43,856 nt of DNA from CALSMU01 sp963926405 (GTDB taxonomy: Bacteria > Bacteroidota > Bacteroidia > Flavobacteriales_D > Parvicellaceae), in the NCBI GenBank assembly GCA_963926405.1, contig CAWUXI010000108.1, positions 1 to 43,856 on the forward strand, written 5' to 3'. Below the pieces are notes generated by a model, which was not told the origin of the DNA, did not search any database, and worked only from the letters and a program-made list of their open reading frames with translations. How positions within the stretch are numbered: position 1 is the stretch's first letter; every line of letters starts with the position of its first letter. The position numbers and the translations under genes were made by a program. Below are positions 1 through 7,887 of the stretch, piece by piece.

Positions 1-1128
1 AAGAAATTTAGAGTAAAAAACAAATTCAACCAGCTTTTTAGCATTACTTAAGTTATTAAATTTATCTAGCAATACTTTATTCCGTAATTCTAAGTCCGCT
101 ATTTTAAATTCTTGCCCCATTAATTCGACAACAAGTTTTCGAAATTTAGCTAGTGTGTTTGCTTCATAACAGGCTTCTTCCAGTCCAGTATTTTGAACCA
201 TATATTTGTTTACAACGCAAAATCTACCTTTGTATAATGCTGAAATTAATTTTAATTTAATTCCGGTTGGCTGAAAGGTTGGTAAAATATTGATGTGTGC
301 ATCTGCTATTAAATTATCCATTTCTGTAAAAGAAATATTACCACTTAAGCGTACATTTTTTGATTGACTAACTTTTTTAATCAATTCTTTACTAGGATCA
401 CTGCCTGCCAGAACTAAAGGGTAGTCCAACTTAGAAAAAACATCAATTAAATAAAGAGAAGACGCATTGTTTTCTCCAACACCTAAATTACCATGATAGA
501 GAGCGAAGTCACCTCTTCCAGTTTTAGCAGTTATCTCTTCCCCAGAATGGAACGCGGGCAAGTAACTTGCATTTTTATATTTAGAATTAAAATAATCGGT
601 GTCATTTGGAGAAATAGAAAGTAATAAGTCTGCCTTCTTCAAAACCGATTCGAAGGATTTAAGCTTTTTTGCTTCCGACAGAAAAAATTGTTTTTTGAAC
701 AACGATTTTTCGACTTTTGCCAAACCTTTGTAGTAATCGTGCTCAATATTATGTGTACGAACAGCTACAAAACGTTTCGAAGGTTTTAGTTCATCCAAAA
801 ACCAACAATTGTGCAAACCTTCAATTAATATTGGATGCTCGTTTTTATTTAGGTTTTTAAGCAACTTGTCGTTCTTTCGAGTAGCAACTACAAAGGGCAA
901 TCTCGATAGTAATTTTGCCTTATTTTTATCGCGTTGGTAATATGTAACCGATTGACAATATTTATTTAATGTCGTTTGTTTACCTCTGCCATACTCAAAA
1001 CAATGCAGATGAATTTTTACGCCCAATTTGTAAAGTGCTTTAATTTTAAAAAACACATCAACTGCTCCTCCATAATTTGGAGGGAACGGCACATCAAATG
1101 ATATTATGTTTAAACTGTTTCGGTTCAA
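1..1128 (-). CDS. Glycosyltransferase, GT4-like (3' end cut by the window)
   Basis: The frame is open from a TTG at 1128 down to base 1, about 376 codons, with no stop before the edge. An in-frame TAA lies immediately upstream of the TTG and no in-frame ATG or GTG follows nearby, so TTG is the best start. The N-terminus reads NIISFDVPFPPNYGG, the nucleotide-sugar GT4-style opening loop. Later segments are VRTHNIEHDYYKGL, LVLAGSDPS and NILPTFQPTGIKLKLISALY, which fit the acceptor-side start and the sugar-nucleotide pocket of a GT-B fold enzyme. The last visible residues look like the usual C-terminal helix, so little is missing. Substrate is unknown. It follows another GT4 gene on the same strand, which suggests surface polysaccharide or lipid glycosylation (inference). 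Confidence 0.8.
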   Translation of the reverse strand, partial: MNRNSLNIISFDVPFPPNYGGAVDVFFKIKALYKLGVKIHLHCFEYGRGKQTTLNKYCQSVTYYQRDKNKAKLLSRLPFVVATRKNDKLLKNLNKNEHPILIEGLHNCWFLDELKPSKRFVAVRTHNIEHDYYKGLAKVEKSLFKKQFFLSEAKKLKSFESVLKKADLLLSISPNDTDYFNSKYKNASYLPAFHSGEEITAKTGRGDFALYHGNLGVGENNASSLYLIDVFSKLDYPLVLAGSDPSKELIKKVSQSKNVRLSGNISFTEMDNLIADAHINILPTFQPTGIKLKLISALYKGRFCVVNKYMVQNTGLEEACYEANTLAKFRKLVVELMGQEFKIADLELRNKVLLDKFNNLSNAKKLVEFVFYSKFL

Positions 1129-1396
1129 TTATTTTCAACTAAATATACCCTCATGCCGGGTAAAGCACATTATTTTTGTCTTGATACAAAAACAATGAAA
1201 AAAATCAAGAGACTTAAAAGGAGATTGCTCCGCAACGGATATTCTCGTCACTTCATGCTCTTTTCAAACTACAATAAATTTTCATTTGAACGCAATTCCG
1301 TTCCTACATACCCTATCTCTTCATAAGTCTCAATTCCAATCACCCCTACACTTTCATCAAAAATAGTAAAACGCCAATAGGTCGTTTAGTTTTCGT
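1129..1396. other. Intergenic remnant region with hairpin repeat
   Basis: No complete gene is seen between the two glycosyltransferases. A minus-strand frame at 1269-1385 is open for 38 codons without a start codon and reads plausibly as protein (YWRFTIFDESVGVIGIET...), like the tail of a lost gene. At 1168-1197 a hairpin pairs CATTATTTTTGT with ACAAAAACAATG (one mismatch, loop CTTGAT). Between them, around 1222-1252, lies a GC-richer patch with TTGC-TCC-GCAA. From memory, the hairpin resembles a short repeat common in Bacteroidota intergenic DNA. That resemblance is not verified here. Confidence 0.35.
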
Positions 1397-2506
1397 TTAC
1401 AATTTTCTATAAACATCTATTAAAATTTCTACTTCTTTTTCCCAAGTTAACTCCGCCGCCGCTTTTATTGTGTTTTCTTTGTATTGAGAAAATCGACTGT
1501 CATTATCCCATAGAGCTAATAGGCTTTTCTTAATTTCTTCCGGGGAGTGATCTGGAGTTATAACTCCAATTTCATATTGATTAATAATTTTCTTCAACTC
1601 TACCAAATCACTTGACAAAACCGGTAATCCAGCTTTGATATAATCGAATATCTTATTGGGTAAACTAAAGCGATAATTAATATTCGTATCCTTATCTAAA
1701 GTAACTCCAACATCGGCGTTATAAGTATATTGCATCATCTCATGGTAAGGTAATTTACCTATAAAAACTACTTTACCTATTAAATCTGCATCCTGACTTC
1801 TAGCCCTTAAATGCTCTAGAACATCTCCGCTGCCGACTATATATAAAACAGTGTCTTCCATTATTGAAATCGCATCGAGTAACTCTTCAATTCCCCTATC
1901 TATATTAATTCCTGTACCTTGTACCAGTACAATTTTCTTGTCTAATGGGATGCCCAAATCAGTTCTTGATTTAGTCTTCTTTAAATCATCATTCCTGGGA
2001 ACATTACGAAGCACCTGAACATCCTTATTATATTGGCTGCTATACAAGTCTGCAATTGATTGATTAACCGTAAATATGTGTTTCAGTTTTGGAAAAATAG
2101 CTCTTTCAATTTTCTCCCAAATCATTTTTATCTTCGGTCTATTTTGAATTTCCGGAACACCCGTAAAATACTCATGACTATCATATACAAGAGGCTTCCT
2201 GCGCAATTTACTTGCCCATCTATTTGCTAGTAAGGTGTCTAGATCGTTTGCATGAAAAACATCAGCTTTAACAAACAGTAACTTAAAAAATAAGCGGAGG
2301 TTAAAAAAAGCATAAAACAAAGCACCTTTTGTAAATAGCAAATTCATCCGATAAGTTTGATAACTTCTTGATACAGGAATACTTTCTTTGCGTTTTCTCC
2401 CTATTAACAAAACATCAAAACCATTATTTGTTAGTGTAGAACAAACCTTATCGACTCGTTGATCAAAGGATAAATCATTTATTACGGATACTACTACTCT
2501 TTTCAA
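1397..2506 (-). CDS. Glycosyltransferase family 4 protein
   Basis: A 369-residue GT-B glycosyltransferase. The N-terminal Rossmann-like half begins VVVSVINDLSFDQRVDK and contains YDSHEYF, a signature of bacterial GT4 enzymes that accept lipid-linked or polysaccharide substrates. The C-terminal donor-binding half has LVQGTGINIDRGIEELL and PNKIFDYIKAGLPVLSSD, the loop that contacts the nucleotide sugar. There is no signal peptide or membrane helix, so it is probably a cytoplasmic, peripherally membrane-bound enzyme. It is 268 bp upstream of a second GT4 gene on the same strand. Its upstream region carries a perfect 8-bp dyad (2528-2547) and the first copy of the 261-bp element. The donor sugar cannot be assigned. 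Confidence 0.88.
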   Translation of the reverse strand: MKRVVVSVINDLSFDQRVDKVCSTLTNNGFDVLLIGRKRKESIPVSRSYQTYRMNLLFTKGALFYAFFNLRLFFKLLFVKADVFHANDLDTLLANRWASKLRRKPLVYDSHEYFTGVPEIQNRPKIKMIWEKIERAIFPKLKHIFTVNQSIADLYSSQYNKDVQVLRNVPRNDDLKKTKSRTDLGIPLDKKIVLVQGTGINIDRGIEELLDAISIMEDTVLYIVGSGDVLEHLRARSQDADLIGKVVFIGKLPYHEMMQYTYNADVGVTLDKDTNINYRFSLPNKIFDYIKAGLPVLSSDLVELKKIINQYEIGVITPDHSPEEIKKSLLALWDNDSRFSQYKENTIKAAAELTWEKEVEILIDVYRKL

Positions 2507-2527
2507 ATACTAAAACTTTTGTACGAC

Positions 2528-2547
2528 TTCAAAGTAAACACTTTGAA
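2528..2547. promoter_or_regulatory. Perfect 8-bp dyad upstream of GT4 gene
   Basis: TTCAAAGT-AAAC-ACTTTGAA is a perfect inverted repeat with a 4-nt spacer, 21 bp upstream of the GT4 start codon. It could be an operator or a 5'-leader hairpin. On the minus strand it contains TACTTTGA, close to the Bacteroidota -7 consensus TAnnTTTG. The function is inferred from position only. Confidence 0.35.
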
Positions 2548-2571
2548 CGCTAAATAAAAACTATTATTATA

Positions 2572-2832
2572 GGGGAGTTCTAATAATTCATTCGCATCAA
2601 AATTCACATAGCTTTTTAGAGACAATGAAAATTTCATCTTTCTATCTGGATAATAAGATGAAATTTGAAGCCGTATATGAAAAACTATGTGAACCCTTAG
2701 GGAATAAAGACAACAAACAATCTGACTTCGTTAAACTATTTTTAAATAGCGAATGCTATTCAAAAATAGTTATGCCTCGCATCTTATTCATTATCTTTGT
2801 TTTTTGAAAGAAATGAATTATTAGAACTCCCC
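2572..2832. mobile_element. 261-bp structured inverted-repeat element, copy 1 (MITE-like)
   Basis: The element is bounded by perfect 21-bp terminal inverted repeats at 2572-2592 and 2812-2832, starting GGGGAGTTCTAATAATTC. Inside are further paired segments: 2603-2611 with 2685-2693 (TTCACATAG/CTATGTGAA), 2629-2640 with 2655-2666 (AAATTTCATCTT, perfect), 2734-2750 with 2755-2771 (17 bp, one A/C mismatch, tetraloop GAAT), and 2702-2707 with 2784-2789. A second copy of identical length lies at 7888-8148 with 10 substitutions (about 96% identity). There is no transposase inside or nearby. It lies between divergent GT4 and murB genes. The flanks ATA/TTA give no clean target duplication. A 60-codon frame at 2625-2807 is not intact in copy 2, which argues against that start being coding. 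It could be a non-autonomous transposon or a structured RNA. Confidence 0.75.
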
Positions 2833-2913
2833 TTAAGAGATTTGAAACATGTATAGTGCATAAAAATTAATTTAATCTTTATACAGAAACTAAATAACAA
2901 GTAGGTTTGCTTT

Positions 2914-3933
2914 GTGAGTATCATTCGACAAAATATTTCCTTAATAAATTACAATACTTTTGGCATAGACGTTAGCGCCAAACTATTTGGACAGTTTGCC
3001 AACGTGGAAGAACTACAAAACATTATTACCGATAAAAACTATAGCCACGAACACCTGCTTATTCTTGGTGGCGGAAGTAATATCCTATTCACTAAAAACT
3101 TAGATGGCCTCGCCTTGCATAATCAAATTACCGGTATTGAGATAGTTGAAGAAGATGACAATTCCGTTGTATTAGCAGGCGGAAGTGGTGTAGTCTGGCA
3201 TGACTTTGTTTTACACGCAATAAACGTCAACCTTGGAGGAATAGAAAATATGAGTTTAATTCCAGGAAGTTTAGGAGCTAGCCCAATGCAAAATATTGGT
3301 GCTTATGGTGTTGAAGTGAAGGATAGCTTTGAATGGTTAGAAGCATACCATATTAAATCTGGAGAAATTCATCGATTTAACAATACAGCGTGCGAATTTG
3401 GTTATAGGGAAAGTATTTTTAAACGGAAAAACAAAGGCCAATACATAATTACTAAAGTTGCTTTTCGTTTAACAAAAAAGCATATACTTAACACCTCTTA
3501 CGGTGCAATTGAACAGGAATTAGAAATATTAAGAATTACTGAGCCAACTATAAAAGATGTTAGTAATGCCGTTATAAAAATTAGAGAGAGTAAATTACCA
3601 GATCCAAAAAAGATTGGAAATAGTGGTAGCTTTTTTAAAAACCCTATAATTGATAATGCTTCATTTGAAGATATAAAGGCGAAGTTTCCAAAAATAGCTT
3701 CTTATCCGGCAGGCAATGGGGAAATGAAAATTGCAGCTGGATGGTTAATCGATCAAGCTGGATGGAAAGGAAGAACTATAGGTAATTATGGAGTGCATAA
3801 AAACCAAGCATTGGTGTTAGTAAATTATGGGGGTTCATTAGGTAGTGATATTTACAACCTTAGTGAGGATATTATACGGTCAATTAAAGAAACGTATGGA
3901 ATAATTTTGGAACGAGAAGTCAACATTCTTTAA
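2914..3933 (+). CDS. murB: UDP-N-acetylmuramate dehydrogenase (type I)
   Basis: MurB reduces UDP-N-acetylenolpyruvoylglucosamine to UDP-MurNAc with NADPH and FAD, the second committed step of peptidoglycan precursor synthesis in the cytoplasm. At 339 residues it matches the longer type I family. Visible motifs are NTFGIDVSAKLFGQF at the N-terminus, the FAD loop LGGGSNILF, SLIPGSLGASPMQNIGAYG, the catalytic region YRESIFKR, and KIAAGWLIDQAGWKG plus LEREVNIL near the C-terminus. The start is GTG. The sequence TAGGTTTG at 2902-2909 matches the Bacteroidota -7 box but sits very close to the start, so its use is uncertain. The 3' end overlaps the convergent ABC permease gene by 4 bp. The upstream 261-bp element separates it from the GT4 gene. 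Confidence 0.96.
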   Translation: MSIIRQNISLINYNTFGIDVSAKLFGQFANVEELQNIITDKNYSHEHLLILGGGSNILFTKNLDGLALHNQITGIEIVEEDDNSVVLAGGSGVVWHDFVLHAINVNLGGIENMSLIPGSLGASPMQNIGAYGVEVKDSFEWLEAYHIKSGEIHRFNNTACEFGYRESIFKRKNKGQYIITKVAFRLTKKHILNTSYGAIEQELEILRITEPTIKDVSNAVIKIRESKLPDPKKIGNSGSFFKNPIIDNASFEDIKAKFPKIASYPAGNGEMKIAAGWLIDQAGWKGRTIGNYGVHKNQALVLVNYGGSLGSDIYNLSEDIIRSIKETYGIILEREVNIL

Positions 3934-5198
3934 GTTCCTGCGACACTATTAGCGGATTTTGTATCCAAAGCATCTCTTAAACCATTTCCAAGAAGCATAA
4001 ATGCAAAAACTAGGATTATTATACTAATGCCGGGTAATATTGCTAAAAATGCACTTTCATTACTTGTAGTCATCATATAAGCTTTATGCTGTTCAAGCAT
4101 TGCCCCCCATGACGCCATTGGTATTTGAGCTCCTATTCCCAAAAAACTTAACCCTGCCTCAATCAGAATAGCAGAAGCAAAATTGGCTGAACTAATTACA
4201 ATCACTGGACCCATAATATTTGGCAATACATGTTTCCAGATTATTCGTGCATTTGAGTAACCCAAAGCCCTGCCCGCTTCAACATATTCTTGTTCTCTGA
4301 CACTCATAATTTGACCTCTTACCACCCTAGCTAATTCAACCCACATTATCAATCCAACAGCAATAAAAACAGTGGTGAAACCCTTACCTAAAATTAATGT
4401 AAGAGATATGATAAGTAAAAGTCCAGGAATAGACCAGACCATATTAATAAACCACATAATCAAATCATCTACCCAACCCCGATAAAATCCAGCCAAAGAA
4501 CCTAGTAGAAGTCCGATTATCAATGAAATAATAACCGCAATTAATCCAACAGATAGTGAAATAATAGTTCCAGCCATAAGACGGCTTAACACATCTCTTC
4601 CTAACTTATCTGTACCCAAATAAAATGTTTGCGAAACGATATTATTTGCAACAATTTCATCTCTCATTTCCGAGACGCCTTTGGTTATTTCAGTCCCATC
4701 CAATAACCATATAGTAACCGTACCATTGAGATTTAACTTAAACTTTCTATCTTTAGATATAGAAAGTGGGTATAACACTTCTGCTAAAGCATAGCTCTGA
4801 TATTGAGGTGAATATTCGTTCTCCTTTTCAAAGCCTGTATATTCTTCAATAACGATATTCCCGCCCTCAAACTTGTATCCATACATTGGATAATTCTTGT
4901 ATATTGATTCCTCGTATCCAAAAAATAATTTACCAAAAAAACCTACATCTTCAAACACTCTATTTTTCCTTGCTAATAGCTGAGTAACATTAAACCCAGG
5001 TGCTTTTCTAGATATTGGTGAATTCTGATTATTAGCATCTTCTGTAGCATCAGGTCTTATATTAGCACCTAAAACAGATATGACAATAGCAACGCATATG
5101 ATAATAAGCCCCAACATAGCTGTTCGGTTCTTCTTAAGCTTTCTCCAAGCTTCAAAATACATTGAATCTTTTCTTTTATATTCCTCTATCTCTTTCAT
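3930..5198 (-). CDS. ABC transporter permease, oligopeptide/dipeptide (DppC/OppC) type
   Basis: This is a 422-residue inner-membrane subunit of a peptide-type ABC importer. A first helix near residues 28-47 follows a cytoplasmic N-terminus. A second block of about five helices begins near residue 207. The permease-ATPase contact loop (EAA motif) reads EYVEAGRALGYSNARIIW, followed by KHVLPN. The conserved FYLGTDKLGRDVLSRL precedes the permease core. Between helix 1 and this motif lies an extracytoplasmic insert of about 140 residues, far longer than in E. coli DppC (about 300 residues total). No binding protein, second permease or ATPase gene is adjacent, so its partners must lie elsewhere. 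It is 7 bp downstream of the GT2 gene and is probably co-transcribed with it. Confidence 0.9.
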   Translation of the reverse strand: MKEIEEYKRKDSMYFEAWRKLKKNRTAMLGLIIICVAIVISVLGANIRPDATEDANNQNSPISRKAPGFNVTQLLARKNRVFEDVGFFGKLFFGYEESIYKNYPMYGYKFEGGNIVIEEYTGFEKENEYSPQYQSYALAEVLYPLSISKDRKFKLNLNGTVTIWLLDGTEITKGVSEMRDEIVANNIVSQTFYLGTDKLGRDVLSRLMAGTIISLSVGLIAVIISLIIGLLLGSLAGFYRGWVDDLIMWFINMVWSIPGLLLIISLTLILGKGFTTVFIAVGLIMWVELARVVRGQIMSVREQEYVEAGRALGYSNARIIWKHVLPNIMGPVIVISSANFASAILIEAGLSFLGIGAQIPMASWGAMLEQHKAYMMTTSNESAFLAILPGISIIILVFAFMLLGNGLRDALDTKSANSVAGT

Positions 5199-5205
5199 TT
5201 ACTTT

Positions 5206-6318
5206 TCATCTTCCTTTCCAACTTGGAGAAGAAAAAACTGTTACTACAGATACTATGAACAAATAAAAGGGATAAAATACTGCCATAATAGGAAAGTAGA
5301 TTATCGTTTGATATCTGTTATACCTTTTTGCTAATAAAACTAAAAAAAATACATCTACAATTGTTTTAACGGCACACAATTTAATGAAAAAAACAATGCT
5401 ATGGTTATCCAAAATTACAAGTCCCATCATAAATAGGATAGAACAATTAACTATCAAAACAATAATTCCAAAAACAGTGGATAATGGCATTTTTAATTTA
5501 CTAGATTTTGAAGCCCATCTAGCTGACCTAGAGATCATTTCTGTAAATGATGTTGCACCCTCTGTTTCCACGATAGAATTTAAATTTATTTCAGCATGAT
5601 ATTGATAATCGGTCTTAATTATTTTTTCAAGAAAAAACATATCATCTCCTGATAATATTTTATGATTATTCTTGTAAGGCTCTAGTTTATTGAACAATGC
5701 TTTTGTGTAACTCAGGTTAGCTCCACTGCACAATAAGGGAGTTTTCAGCTTAGCAGAACCAACTGTGATGCCGGCAAGTAACAGAGATTCTATTTGTTGC
5801 AAATTGGACAATAGCCCAGGCCTTTTTTTATTTATTACTGGTGCAATTATGAACTCGCTTCCTGAGTCGATCAATTTGTTAATCTCTTGTAACCAATTTT
5901 TGGAATGTCTACAGTCTGCATCAGTTGTAACAATTACTGAATGAGCAGCCTCTAAAACACCAGCTTCAATTGCTCTTTTTTTACCAAACTTATTTTTCTC
6001 CAGCGCTATTGATTTATAAGGAAAAGGGAAATTCATCAACCCTATTATCAATGCGTCATAGCTATTATCTAATGAATGATCATTAATGAAAATAAACTCA
6101 ACTGCTTCTGCGCTATATTGTAAATCAGAAAACGATTTCAGTAGTAGAGGAATATTCCCTTGTTCATTTCTATATGGAATTAGGACAGATAAACTATTGC
6201 ATGTGTTTGCCGTAGTTATTTTATTGTTATTCCGTATTAGCCAACCGAAAATTAAAGCAAGCATCCAACCCGCGTAGATCGAAAATATAACTATCAATAT
6301 TCCATGAAGATACATCAC
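5206..6318 (-). CDS. Membrane-anchored glycosyltransferase family 2
   Basis: A 370-residue GT-A enzyme. An N-terminal membrane helix (about residues 5-28) is followed by LSVLIPYRNEQGN, the donor-binding strand FIFINDHSLD, and the metal-binding DxD within TTDADCRHS. A late acidic motif, GDDMFF, and a SRSARWASK stretch match the QxxRW-like end of processive-type GT2 domains. Two to three helices close the protein (about residues 285-365). It probably uses lipid carriers or a membrane acceptor at the cytoplasmic face (inference). It overlaps the flippase-like gene upstream by 4 bp (ATGA) and is 7 bp from the ABC permease, a clear operon. Donor and product are unknown. Confidence 0.88.
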   Translation of the reverse strand: MMYLHGILIVIFSIYAGWMLALIFGWLIRNNNKITTANTCNSLSVLIPYRNEQGNIPLLLKSFSDLQYSAEAVEFIFINDHSLDNSYDALIIGLMNFPFPYKSIALEKNKFGKKRAIEAGVLEAAHSVIVTTDADCRHSKNWLQEINKLIDSGSEFIIAPVINKKRPGLLSNLQQIESLLLAGITVGSAKLKTPLLCSGANLSYTKALFNKLEPYKNNHKILSGDDMFFLEKIIKTDYQYHAEINLNSIVETEGATSFTEMISRSARWASKSSKLKMPLSTVFGIIVLIVNCSILFMMGLVILDNHSIVFFIKLCAVKTIVDVFFLVLLAKRYNRYQTIIYFPIMAVFYPFYLFIVSVVTVFSSPSWKGR

Positions 6319-7175
6319 TTTATACGCGGTTTTAATTTCACTTTATCAAACAGCAGTATTAAGCTTCCCGAAATAGCAGGAAAAGCAACATTTATTATCC
6401 AAACAATAATTGATGCTGACAATACTTCTGCCGTACTGTTATAATTTGCCAACAGAAGAAGTACAACAGCTTCTCTTGTCCCTAAATTACCTAAAAAAGG
6501 AGATGGAATAAACGTAACAATCATATACAATACCCAAATAAAGGTAAAGAGAGAGATAATTGTGATATCTACATTAAGTAGCTTTAATAATAAGATAAAC
6601 TGAAATGAAAAAACAATATACCTAAGGACAGAAAGAGCTAGAACAGCAAATAATTCATGCTTATTAAAATAGTTGAAATAACTAATTCGTTCAGAAAAAT
6701 TGCTTATTAAAGGCAGCTTTAACGCCAGCTTATAAAGAAACGAAGGATATAAAAATAAAACCCCCAATAAAAGAACTACTATAAAAGAGAACAACAAGGC
6801 ATATGTGGGAAAACCCTGGAAGAAAAAATTAAGTTGCGTTCCGAAAGAAACAATAATTAAAAAACCAATAAAACCAAATAAAGCAGTTGTTGTTAATTGA
6901 GCAATATTTCCGAGTATAGTTGAAGAGATAACAGAAACTGTGTCTTTATCTTTTAAGAAAAAAGCTCTGCCAATAAATGTTCCTGATTTATTTGGAGTTA
7001 AAACTCCAATCGCGTTACCTGCATACACGGATTTAATAGCATCCCATTTGTTAATTGATTCTGTTTTTGAAATAAGTGTTCTAAACTTTAAAGATTCTAA
7101 CCACCAATTAATAAATTGACCAATAAAAACAATTATGAGGATTATAATTCCGTTCAACGATTTTAGGTTATTCAC
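6315..7175 (-). CDS. YbhN/LPG-synthase-like flippase domain protein
   Basis: A polytopic membrane protein of the lysylphosphatidylglycerol synthetase transmembrane-region/UPF0104 (YbhN) family, thought to flip or scan lipids. The family motifs LTPNKSGTFIGRAFFLKDKD and FIPSPFLGNLGTREA are present, with about seven helices. The called start is a GTG at 7175, but the same frame stays open upstream and encodes a convincing extra first helix (ILIRILQILIFVGAGYFIY), reaching at least 7286. That stretch has no ATG, GTG or TTG, so either a rare ATA/ATT codon starts the true protein (about 323 residues) or the start codon was lost. It is translationally coupled to the downstream GT2 gene and divergent from ruvC. 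Confidence 0.82.
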   Translation of the reverse strand: MNNLKSLNGIIILIIVFIGQFINWWLESLKFRTLISKTESINKWDAIKSVYAGNAIGVLTPNKSGTFIGRAFFLKDKDTVSVISSTILGNIAQLTTTALFGFIGFLIIVSFGTQLNFFFQGFPTYALLFSFIVVLLLGVLFLYPSFLYKLALKLPLISNFSERISYFNYFNKHELFAVLALSVLRYIVFSFQFILLLKLLNVDITIISLFTFIWVLYMIVTFIPSPFLGNLGTREAVVLLLLANYNSTAEVLSASIIVWIINVAFPAISGSLILLFDKVKLKPRIK

Positions 7176-7322
7176 TACTCCATCGAAATTTAAACTATCT
7201 TGGTTTTTAAGTAATTCCGTATAGATAAAGTACCCAGCTCCAACAAATATTAAAATTTGGAGTATACGTATTAGAATCTTATTTATTTTTACTTGTTCGA
7301 TAGATGCAAATTTAAACTTTTG

Positions 7323-7880
7323 ATGATAGTTTCCGACAAAATAATTTTAGGCCTAGATCCTGGAACCACAACAATGGGATACGGAATTATTCGTATTCGA
7401 AAAAATAAAATGGAAATGATAAGCACAGGTGTAATTCATTTACATAAACTTGAAAACCATGAGTTAAAGCTAAAAAAGATATTTGAAAAAGTAAGTTTTT
7501 TAGTTGATGAGTACCTTCCAGACGAAGTTGCTATTGAAGCTCCTTTTTTTGGGAAAAATGTTCAATCCATGCTTAAATTGGGAAGAGCACAAGGAGTTGC
7601 CATGGCAGCGGTTCTTACTAAAGATTTGCCAATTCAAGAATATGCCCCTCGAAAAATAAAACAAGCTATAACTGGTAATGGAAATGCTAGCAAGGAGCAG
7701 GTGGCTAAAATGCTCCAATCACTATTAAAACTAAAAGAGTTACCAAAAAAACTAGATGCCACAGATGGACTAGCAGCAGCTGTATGCCACTTCTTTCAAG
7801 GAGGGAAACCAGACTCTGGTAAAAAGAATTATTCAGATTGGGATTCCTTTGTTAAGGATAATCCAGATAGAACAAAATAA
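7323..7880 (+). CDS. ruvC: Holliday junction resolvase RuvC
   Basis: RuvC cuts four-way junctions symmetrically during recombinational repair, working with RuvAB. The fold begins IILGLDPGTTTMGYG, with the first catalytic Asp. Next come EAPFFGKNVQSMLKLG with the catalytic Glu and the Phe used in junction opening, and KLDATDGLAAAVCHFF with the C-terminal acidic pair. I chose ATG at 7323 (185 residues). A TTG at 7293 would add ten residues that are not typical of the family. The 5' end overlaps the probable N-terminal extension of the divergent flippase gene. The stop is 7 bp before the second 261-bp element. Confidence 0.95.
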   Translation: MIVSDKIILGLDPGTTTMGYGIIRIRKNKMEMISTGVIHLHKLENHELKLKKIFEKVSFLVDEYLPDEVAIEAPFFGKNVQSMLKLGRAQGVAMAAVLTKDLPIQEYAPRKIKQAITGNGNASKEQVAKMLQSLLKLKELPKKLDATDGLAAAVCHFFQGGKPDSGKKNYSDWDSFVKDNPDRTK

Positions 7881-7887
7881 GAATTTA

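Noticed and set aside
2625..2807. 60-codon frame inside element copy 1 as a gene
   Set aside because: In copy 2 the same start is followed by an in-frame TGA after three codons, and the bases form long hairpin arms, so this start is not supported as coding.
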